Below, piece by piece: positions 54,701 through 64,000 of a stretch of DNA of 64,000 nt. A model generated the notes under the pieces. That model ran no database searches and had not been told where the DNA came from. It saw only the letters and a list, made by a program, of their open reading frames with translations. The stretch lies in NCBI GenBank assembly GCA_037039925.1, contig JAXRKP010002080.1:1-64000 (forward strand). The letters are read 5' to 3'. Both the position numbers and the translations under genes were made by a program. This stretch comes from Doris montereyensis (Eukaryota > Mollusca > Gastropoda > Nudibranchia > Dorididae). How positions within the stretch are numbered: the stretch's first letter is position 1; every line of letters begins with the position of its first letter.

Positions 54701-57700
54701 GGGTGGGTGGTTGACTTAATTCACTGATATCCTGATATCCTGATATTCACCCTGATATATACAGGGTGGACAGGGGTGGGTGGTTGACTTAATTCACCCT
54801 GATATCCTGATATATACAGGGTGGACAGGGGTGGGTGGTTGACTTAATTCACCCTGATATCCTGATATATACAGGGTGGACAGGGGTGGGTGGTTGACTT
54901 AATTCACCCTGATATCCTGATATTCTGATATATACAGGGTGGACAGGGGACAGGGTGGTTGACTTAATTCACTGAAATCCTGATATCCTGATATATACAA
55001 GGTGGACAGGGGTGGGTGGTTGACTTAATTCACCCTGATATCCTGATATCCTGATATATACAGAGTGGACAGGGGTGGGTGGTTGACTTAATTCACCCTG
55101 ATATCCTGATATCCCTGATATATACAGGGTGGACGGGGGTGGGGTGGTTGACTTAATTCACCTGGTATCCTGATATCCTGATATATACATGGTGGACAGT
55201 GGTGGGTGGGTTGTTGACTTAATTCACCCTGGTATCCTGATATCCTGATATATACAGGGTGGACAGGGGTGGGTGGTTGATTTAATTCACCCTGATATCC
55301 TGATATATACAGGGTGGACAGGGGTGGAGTGGTTGACTTAATTCACCCTGGTTTCCTGATATCCTGATATATACAGGGTGGACAGGGGTGGGTGGTTGAC
55401 TTAATTCACCCTGGTATCAGAGTGGACTGATATCCTGATATATACAAGGTGGACAGGGGTGGGTGGTTGACTTAATTCACCCTGATATCCTGATATATAC
55501 AAGGTGGACAGGGGTGGGTGGTTGACTTAATTCACTCTGGATATCCTGATATATACAGGGTGGACAGGGGTGGGTGGTTGACTTAATTCACCCTGATATC
55601 CTGATATATACAAGGTGGACAGGGGTGGGTGGTTGATTTAATTCATCCCTCATATCCTGATATCCTGATATATACAGGGTGGACAGGGGTGGGTGGTTGA
55701 CTTAATTCACCCTGATATCCTGATATATACAGGGTGGACAGGGGTGGGTGGTTGACTTAATTCACCCTTATAAATCCTGATATATACAGTGGAGTGGTTG
55801 ATTTAATTCACCCTGATATCCTGATATATACAGGGTGGACAGGGTGGGTGGTTGACTTAATTCACTCTGATATCCTGATATATACAAGGTGGACAGGGGT
55901 GAGTGGTTGACTTAATTCACCCTGATATCCTGATATATACAGGGTGGACAGGGGTGGGTGGTTGACTTAATTCACCCTGATATCCTGATATATACAAGGT
56001 GGACAGGGGTGGGTGGTTGACTTAATTCACCCTGATATCCTGATATATACAGGGTGGACAGGGGTGGGTGGTTGATTTAATTCACCCTGATATCCTGATA
56101 TATACAGGGTGGACAGGGGTGGGTGGTTGACTTAATTCACCCTGGATATCCTGATATCCTGATATATACAGGGTGGACAGGGGTGGGTGGTTGACTTAAT
56201 TCACCCTGATATCCTGATATATACAAGATGGACAGGGGTGGGTGGTTGACTTAATTCTGATATCCTGATATCCTGATATATACAGGGTGGACAGGGGTGG
56301 GTGGTTGACTTAATTCACCCTGATATCCTGATATCCTGATATATACAGGGTGGACAGGGGTGGGTGGTTGACTTAATTCTGATATCCTGATATCCTGATA
56401 TATACAGGGTGGACAGGGTGGGTGGTTGACTTAATTCACCCTGGATATCCTGATATCCTGATATATACAGGGTGGACAGGGAGTGGGTGGTTGACTTAAT
56501 TCACCCTGATATCCTGATAATTCACCCTGACTTAATTCCTGATATCCTGATATATACAGGGTGGACAGGGGTGGGTGGTTGACTTAATTCACCCTGATAT
56601 CCTGATATATACATGGTGGACAGGGGGTGGGTGGTTGACTTAATTCACCCTGATATCCTGATATATACAGGGTGGACACAGGGGTGGGTGGTTGACTTAA
56701 TTCACCCTGATATCCTGATATACAGGGTGGACAGGGGTGGGTGGATAATTCACCCTGATATATACAAGGTGGACAGGGGTGGGTGGTTGACTTAATTCAC
56801 CCTGATATCCTGATATATACAGGGTGGACAGGGTGGGTGGTTGACTTAATTCACCCATTTCCTGATATAAACAGGATGGACATGGGTGGGTGGTTGACTT
56901 AATTCACACCCTGATATCCTGATATATACAGGGTGGACAGGAGTGGGTGGTTGACTTAATTCACCCTGATATCCTGATATATACAGGGTGGACAGGGGTG
57001 GGTGGTTGACTTAATTCATCCTGATATCCTGATATATACAGGGTGGACAGGGGTGGGTGGTTGACTTAATTCACCCTGATATCCTGATATATACAGGGTG
57101 GACAGGGGTGGGTGGTTGACTTAATTCACCCTGATATCCTGATACATACAGGGTGGACAGGGTGGGTGGTTGACTTAATTCACCCTGATATCCTGATATC
57201 CTGATATAATTACAAGGTGGACAGGAGTGGGTGGTTGACTTAATTCACCCTGATATCCTGATATATACAGGGTGGACAGGGGTGGGTGGTTGACTTAATT
57301 CACCCTGATATCCTGATATATACAGGGTGGACAGGGTGGGTGGTTGACTTAATTCACCCTGATATATACAAGGTGGACAGGGTGGGTGGTTGACTTAATT
57401 CACCCTGATATCCTGATATATACAGGGTGTGGGTGGTTGACTTAATTCACCCTGATATCCTGATATATACAGGGTGGACTGATGACTTAATTCACCCTGA
57501 TATCCTGATATATACAGGGTGGACAGGGGTGAGTGGTTGACTTAATTCACCCTGATATCCTGATATATACAGGGTGGACAGGGGTGGGTGGTTGACTTAA
57601 TTCACCCTGATATCCTGATATCCTGATATATCACTGATATCCTGATATATACAGGGTGGACAGGGGTGGGTGGTTGACTTAATTCACCCTAATCCTGATA

Positions 57701-60700
57701 TCTCTGATATATACAGGGTGATATCCTGATATTCTGATATACATGGACAGGGGTGGGTGGTTGGACTGATATCCTGATATTCTGGGTGTGGGTGGTTGAC
57801 TTAATTCACTGATATCCTCCTGATATCCTGATATATCCTGATATATACAGGGTGACAGGGGTGGGTGGACTTAACACCCTGATATTCTGGTGAACAGGGG
57901 TGGGTGGTTGACTTAATTCACCCTGATATCCTGATATTCTGATATATACAGGGTGGACAGGGGTGGGTGGTTGACTTAATTCACCCTGATATCCTGATAT
58001 CCTGATATATACAGGGTGGACAGGGTGGGTGGTTGACTTAATTCACCCTGATATCCTGATATCCTGATATATACAAGGTGGACAGGGGTGGGTGGTTGAC
58101 TTAATTCACCCTGATATCCTGATATATACAGGGTGGACAGGGGTGGGTGGTTGACTTAATTCACCCTGATATCCTGATATATACAGGGTGGACAGGGGTG
58201 GGTGGTTGACTTAATTCACCTGATATCCTGATATCCTGATATATACAGGGTGGACAGGGTGGGTGGTTGACTTAATTCACCCTGATATCCTGATATTCTG
58301 ATATATACAGGGTGGACAGGGGTGGGTGGTTGACTTAATTCACCCTGATATCCTGATATCCTGATATATACAGGGTGGACAGGGGTGGGTGGTTGACTTA
58401 ATTCACCCTGATATTGATATTCTAATACAGGGTGGACCTGATATCCTGATATCCTGATATATATACAAGGTGATACAGGGGTGGGTGGTTGACTTAATTC
58501 ACCCTGATATCCTGATATTCTGATATATACAGGGTGGACAGGGGTGGGTGGTTGACTTAATTCATTCTGATATCCTGATATCCTGATATATACAGGGTGG
58601 ACAGGGGTGGGTGGTTGACTTAATTCACCCTGATATCCTGATATTCTGATATATACAGGGTGGACAGGGGTGGGTGGTTGACTTAATTCACCCTCATATC
58701 CTGATATATATACTGGTAAGGATGGGTGGTTGACTTAATTCACCCTGATATCCTGATATATACAGGGTGGACATGGGGTGGGTGGTTGACTTAATTAATT
58801 CACCCAAGGGTGGGTGGTTGATATCCTGATATCCTGATATATACAGGGTGGACAGGGGTGGGTGGTTGACTTAATTCACCCTGATATCCTGATATCCTGA
58901 TATATACAGGGTGGACAGGGGTGGGTGGTTGACTTAATTCACCCTGATATCCTGATATATACAGGGTGGACAGGGGTGGGTGGTTGACTTAATTCACCCT
59001 GATATCCTGATATCCTGATATATACAGAGTGGACAGGGGTGGGTGGTTGACTTAATTCACCCTGATATCCTGATATCCTGATATACACAGGGTGGACAGG
59101 GGTGGGTGGTTGACTTAATTCACCCTGGTATCCTGATATCCTGATATATACGTGGTGGACGGGGGTGGGTGGTTGACTTAATTCATATCCTGGTATCCTG
59201 ATATCCTGATATATACAGGGTGGACAGGGGTGGGTGGTTGACTTAATTCACCCTGATATCCTGATATAAACAGGTGGACAGGGGTGGGTGGTTGTTTTAA
59301 TTATCCTGATATCCTGATATATACAGGATGGACAGGGGTGGGTGGTTGACTTAATTCATCCCCTGATATCCTGATATCCTGATATATACAGGGTGGACAG
59401 TGGTGGGTGGTTGACTTAATTCACCCTGATATCCTGATATATACAGGATGCACAGGGGTGGGTGGTTGACTTAATTCACCCTGATATCCTGATATATATA
59501 GGGTGGACAGGGGTGGGTTGTTGGCTTAATTCACCCTGATATCCTGATATATACAGGGTCCTGACAGGTGTGAGTGGTTGACTTAATTCACCTGATATCC
59601 TGATATATACAGGGTGGACAGGGGTGGGTGGTTGTTTAATTCACCCTGATATCCTGATATATACAGGGTGGACAGGGGTGGGTTGTTGGCTTAATTCACC
59701 CTGATATCCTGATATATACAAGGTGGACACGAGTGGGTGGTTGTTTTAATTCACCCTGATATCCTGATACATACAGGGTGGAGGGGTGGGTGGTTGACTT
59801 AATTCACCCTGATATCCTGATATATACAGGGTGGACAGGGTTGGGTGGTCGACTTAATTCACCCTGATATCCTGATATATACAGGGTGGACAGGGGTGGT
59901 GGTTGGTTGGCTTAATTCACCCTGGTATCCTGATATTCCGATATATATCATGGTGAACAGGAGTGGGTGGTTGACTTAATTCACTCTGATATCCTGATAT
60001 ATACAGGGTGAACAGGGGTGGGTGGTTGACTTAATTCACCCTGATATCCTGATATATACAGGGTGGACAGGGGTAGGTGGTTGGCTTAATTCACCCTGAT
60101 ATCCTGATATATACAGGGTGGACAAGGGTGGGTGGTTGGCTTAATTCACCCTGATATCCTGATATATACAGGGTGGACAAGGGTGGGTGGTTGGCTTAAT
60201 TCACCCTGATATCCTGATATATATAGGGTGGACAGGGTTGGGTGGTTGACTTTAATTCACCCTGATATTCTGATATATACAGGGTGGACAAGGGTGGGTG
60301 GTTGGCTTAATTCACTGATATCCTGATATCCTGATATATACAGGGTGGACAGGGGGGTGGGTGGTTGGCTTAATTCACTCTGGTATCCTGATATATACAG
60401 GGTGGACAAGGGTGGGTGGTTGGCTTAATTCACTCTGGTATCTTTATATATACAGGGTGGACAGGGGTGAGTGGTTGACTTAATTCACCCTGATATTCTG
60501 ATATATACAGGGTGGACAAGGGTGGGTTCATTTGATTTAATTCACCCTGATATCCTGATATCCTGATATATACAGGGTGGACAGGGGTGGGTGGTTGATT
60601 TAATTCACTCTGATATCCTGATATCCTGATATATACAGGGTGGACAGAGGTGGGTGGTTGATTTAATTCACTCTGATATCCTGATATTCTGATATATACA

Positions 60701-60800
60701 GGGTGGACATGGGTGGGTGGTTGATTTAATTCACTCTGGTATCCTGATATTCTGATATATACAGAGTGGACAGGAGTGGGTGGTTGATGTAATTCATCTT
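51640..60800 (+). repeat. 55-bp satellite, about 165 copies (9.2 kb)
   Basis: The unit is gacttaattcaccctgatat plus cctgatatatacagggtgga and caggggtgggtggtt. The commonest variation is one or two extra atcctgatat blocks. Other variants are acaaggtgg for acagggtgg and ggctt for gactt, the latter frequent in the right third. ORFs through it are periodic artefacts. Confidence 0.97.
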
Positions 60801-60805
60801 GATAC

Positions 60806-61012
60806 AGAGCTTGAGCGTATTCCGATTTCTGTAACATGAAGGACTCTAGTGTCATGCATGTTTGTACTCCCAAGCTAGTGCTTGTACCCATTTTGCACCT
60901 GGGTCGAGTGGGGAAAATACCCTCTTAAGTGTCATTCCAAAGGAACACAACCCAGTACCTCATGGTTTCCAGTTCGGCAGCCTAACCGTTCGGCCACAAA
61001 CGCTATTACAGG
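60806..61012 (-). mobile_element. SINE family A copy at the satellite's right edge
   Basis: On minus: head cggccgaacggttaggctgc, body acccaggtgcaaaatgggta, tail truncated where it meets the satellite. Confidence 0.8.
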
Positions 61013-61109
61013 TGCATACAATGTATATTGCTATTTCAAAACAGCTTGGAGAAAAGCGGGAACTCGGATTTAGGGATTTTTTTTTTTTGTGTCAGTTCTG
61101 GCGATCTCG

Positions 61110-61825
61110 TTACTTCCAAGTTACACTGTTGTGTAGCCATTACATTATGTCAAGTTTCACTGTTGTGTAGCCACTACATTTTGTCAAGTTACACTGTTGT
61201 GTAGCCACTGCATTATGTCAAGTTACACTATTGTGTACAAGTTTCACTATTACACATTATGTCAAGTTTCACTATTGTGTAGCCACTACATTATGTCAAG
61301 TTACACTATTGTGTACCCACTACATTATGTCAAGTTACACTATTGTTACCCACTACAATATGTCAAGTTTCACTTCTGTAGATGGCATGGTTTCTGTATT
61401 ACGTCTACATTATGTCAAGTTTCACTATTGTGTACCCACTACATTATGTCAAGTTTCACTTCTGTAGATGGCATGGTTTCTGTATTACGTCTACATTATG
61501 TCAAGTTTCACTTCTGTAGATGGCATGGTTTCTGTATTACGTCTACATTATGTCAAGTTTCACTTCTGTAGATGGCATGGTTTCTGTATTACGTCTACAG
61601 TATGTCAAGTTTCACTTCTGTAGATGGCATGGTTTTTGTATTACGTCTACATTATGTCAAGTTTCACTTCTTTAGATGGCATGGTTTCTGTATTACGTTT
61701 ACATTATGTCAAGTTTCACTTCTGTAGATGGCATGGGTTTTGTATTACGTCTACATTATGTCAAGTTTCACTTCTGTAGATGGCATGGTTTCTGCATTAC
61801 GTCTACATTATGTCAAGTTTCAGCA
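61110..61825 (+). repeat. 34-bp then 52-bp tandem repeats
   Basis: Left: attatgtcaagtttcactat plus tgtgtacccactac-type units (34 bp). Right, from about 61370: attatgtcaagtttcacttc plus tgtagatggcatggtttctg and tattacgtctac (52 bp). The two forms share the first 18 bp and interleave at 61410-61450. Confidence 0.93.
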
Positions 61826-62039
61826 TGGTTTCTGCGCATAGCGTTCCTGGATTGTTTCACTGAAGCCGAATTGATAATAGATAGTTTATGAATAAATTAG
61901 ATTACTTTTCTTGACGTCCTGGTATGTTGCAGTTACAGCTGCAAGAGCAAAACAACCACCCACCCCCACCAAAACAAAACAAAACAACCCAACAAAATTT
62001 CGCCTCCCCCCAAAAAAAAAGAAAAAACCAAACCAAGAC

Positions 62040-62365
62040 AATCAAGACTGGCCTGCAAGGCAGCAGGTTGTTTTCTATCAGAGTTAACTCCCTTAGCGTT
62101 TGGTCAGCCAAGACCTGCCTGCAAGGCAGCAGGAGACTCGTGGAGGGCGGGATCATTTACTCCCCTTACAGGTGCTTACCTATACACTGCCCGGTTGTTA
62201 TTTTCTGTCAGGGTTAACTCCCCTAGCCTTTTGTCAACCAAGACTGGCCTGCAAGGCAGCAGGTTATTTTCTGTCAGGGTTAACGCCCTTAGTAATTGGT
62301 CGGCCAAGATCCGCCTGCAAGGCAGCAGGAGACTCGTGGAGGGCGGGATCATCTACTCCCCGGTG
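62040..62365 (+). repeat. Tandem duplication of about 180 bp
   Basis: gcctgcaaggcagcagg occurs four times and aggagactcgtggagggcgg twice, with gttaactcccttag-type links, in the same order. Confidence 0.85.
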
Positions 62366-62409
62366 TAACAGCTTTCAAGGAGCCGTGTTTGAAAAATCTT
62401 GACTTTGTT

Positions 62410-62475
62410 GTTGTTCACCCAAGCGTCTGAGATCACTGCGTATGGTTAATGGGGCAAATGTTAATCAACTTATCA
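62410..62475 (+). mobile_element. Repeat family B 3' end fragment
   Basis: ctgagatcactgcgtatggt followed by ggggcaaatgttaa. Confidence 0.45.
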
Positions 62476-62534
62476 ACCACCCAATAACGAACAATGACGT
62501 ACACCTGCCTATTGTTGCGAAATGGCAAACCGCT

Positions 62535-62705
62535 GAATATCTCTGATTGGCTGTGCATAGTTTGCTGTCCAGTATGTTCCATGTTTTCTTTGTGAGTGAG
62601 TGAGTAAGTGAGTGTGTTGTAAATTGGCCAACCATTGCAAGTGTCTGATTGGCTGTGCACAATTTGTTGTTTGATGTGTCCAATGTTTTCTTTGTGAGTC
62701 ACGGA
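62535..62705 (+). repeat. Two copies of a 110-bp unit
   Basis: tctgattggctgtgca and gttttctttgtgagt each occur twice in order. Confidence 0.85.
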
Positions 62706-63119
62706 CTGTGTTACCATGGTCTACTCATGTGTATTTGACTATAAACGTTGTCAGAATACATAGTGTGGTGAAAAGAGAAATCTTCTTTTTCCTTTGAAAG
62801 TGTAATTTCCATGTCATTGTATAGATCTACATTCTAGAGATATGAAGAAAATGCAAAAAGGCTTAAAACGTTGGGCACATGACAAGCTTTAGTTAGGTTT
62901 TATAACGTTTAATGAGTTCCACGCAAATATTTTGGTGAAACGGACATATATGCAACTTTATCAACTGACTTAAAACAATGCTAAAACCAATGACGTCATT
63001 GACGATACGTTATTCCACTTGGTAACACCACATGAGTAGTGATTTATCCCATTCAAGTTGGTACAATTTCGAATCCAATTCCTTCATTACAATGTTACCA
63101 TCAATTAGTAAGTTCCTTT
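62706..63119. other. Unique intergenic sequence
   Basis: Nothing recognised. Confidence 0.4.
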
Positions 63120-63395
63120 AAGTGTATTACGACCCCTAGAGTTAGAGCTTATTCCCGTTTGTATAGCACGGAGGGATAATGATCACCTCGTGAACAGGAC
63201 GCTTAGTGCGACGCCGAGTTTTACTGCCAAACTAGTGCGTATACCCATTTGCACCTGGGTCGAGTTGGGACAATGCTTCTTAGTAACTTTCCCAAATAAC
63301 ACGAATTCGAGACTAGCTTTGCTGGGACGCGACCCCGAGAATTCATGATCTGAAGTCGGGTAACGTAAGCACTCAGCCACCACCGCTGTGCTACA
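63120..63395 (-). mobile_element. SINE family A copy, diverged
   Basis: On minus: head gcggtggtggctgagtgctt, B-box-like ctcggggtcgcgtcc, body acccaggtgcaaatgggtat, tail cgggaataagctctaactct. Confidence 0.8.
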
Positions 63396-63699
63396 ATGAA
63401 TAAATGTGTTGTGTAAAAGCTATGATCAGCAATATGCATAAATAGTTGGTAAAGAATTTTTTTGAAAAAAAACCTCCAACCCACAGCAACTTATAAAAAC
63501 ATTCCTAACACTCAGTTTCGTTTAGCTATTCAACCGATTTATATCTATAATATATAATATTATTATCTAAAACTGAAAGTCTCTAACTGTGACCGCTTAT
63601 AGCTCAGGGACCACTGCATCCACAACCTCCCATGTAGATTTCAAATAGCCTGCTATATGTTCTTAGTGGATGAACTCTTGGATCAAATCAGTAATTTAA

Positions 63700-64000
63700 A
63701 TTGGAAAAAAATGGTTTGCCTGCTGCTACACGAAACGTTTTATTATTACTAGATCTTATAAATTGGTTTGCCTGGATACACGAAACATTTTATTATTTAG
63801 ATCTAATCTACACGAAACGTTTTATTATTTAGATATTATAAATTGGTTTTGCCTGTGATACACGAAACGTTTTATTATTACTAGATCTTATAAATTGGTT
63901 TTGCCTGTGATACACGAAACGTTTTATTATTACTAGATCTTATAAATTGGTTTTTGCCTGTGATACACGAAACGTTTTATTATTACTAGATCTTATAAAT
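63700..64000 (+). repeat. 52-bp tandem repeat running off the right edge
   Basis: The unit is tttgcctgtgatacacgaaa plus cgttttattattactagatc and ttataaattggt, at least five copies, with shortened copies at the left. Its full length is not visible. Confidence 0.93.

Noticed and set aside
51640..60800. ORFs with YISGYQGELSQPPTPVHPV-type repeats
   Set aside because: They follow satellite periodicity and break wherever a unit has an indel.
61902..62402. ORFs on both strands
   Set aside because: They span poly-A/C tracts and a duplicated segment with no recognisable protein.

Overview
The window is eukaryotic. It holds one recognisable multi-exon gene on the + strand, the Microprocessor subunit DGCR8 (Pasha in invertebrates), spread over about 43 kb (start codon 2088, stop 44994-44996). 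Its introns and the 3' flank are packed with minisatellites, satellites and short interspersed repeats. The protein divergence, the tRNA-headed SINEs and the very high tandem-repeat load suggest a lophotrochozoan, probably a mollusc; the sequence alone does not settle the species. There is no sign of bacterial, viral or plasmid genes.

Gene layout: 17 coding exons can be placed from splice sites, reading phase and family resemblance. Exon 1 (2088-2486) is the acidic N-terminus. Exons 2-3 (3883-4024, 7940-8023) carry the WW-like/dimerisation and heme-ligand part of the Rhed region. Exon 4 (8520-9413) is a long Ser/Asn/acidic disordered insert. Exons 5-9 lead to the first dsRBD (exons 10-12), the second dsRBD (exons 13-15), and the C-terminal Drosha-binding helix and tail (exons 16-17). 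The corrected protein is about 872 residues, against 773 in human. Exons 2, 3, 4 and 11, and the entry to exon 14, carry single-base frame breaks; exon 4 also has an in-frame TGA. Most other exons are clean. This looks more like uncorrected assembly indels than a dead gene.

Repeats: at least 20 tandem arrays are present. The largest are a 50-bp array at 16.15-19.59 kb, a 26-bp array at 21.9-25.7 kb, a 58-bp array at 40.5-44.5 kb, and a 55-bp satellite at 51.6-60.8 kb. Several can be traced to their seed in the window: a tRNA-derived SINE whose middle and 3' end were each amplified (15.4-19.6 kb), a second SINE family amplified internally (33.5-34.2 kb) and at its head (28.2-28.6 kb), a third dispersed repeat whose tail probably seeded the 55-bp satellite, and the 5' edge of DGCR8 exon 2 itself (3.6-3.88 kb). 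Three intronic arrays repeat a 3' splice-site-like motif, and using any typical copy would put a stop codon in frame within a few codons.

Other mobile remnants are a hAT-like element with inverted ends (4.2-6.08 kb), two degenerate LINE ORF2 tails (39.3 and 35.5 kb), and about ten copies of SINE family A. From 45.0 kb to the right edge I found no protein-coding gene; it is the 3'UTR region, microsatellites, SINEs and satellites.
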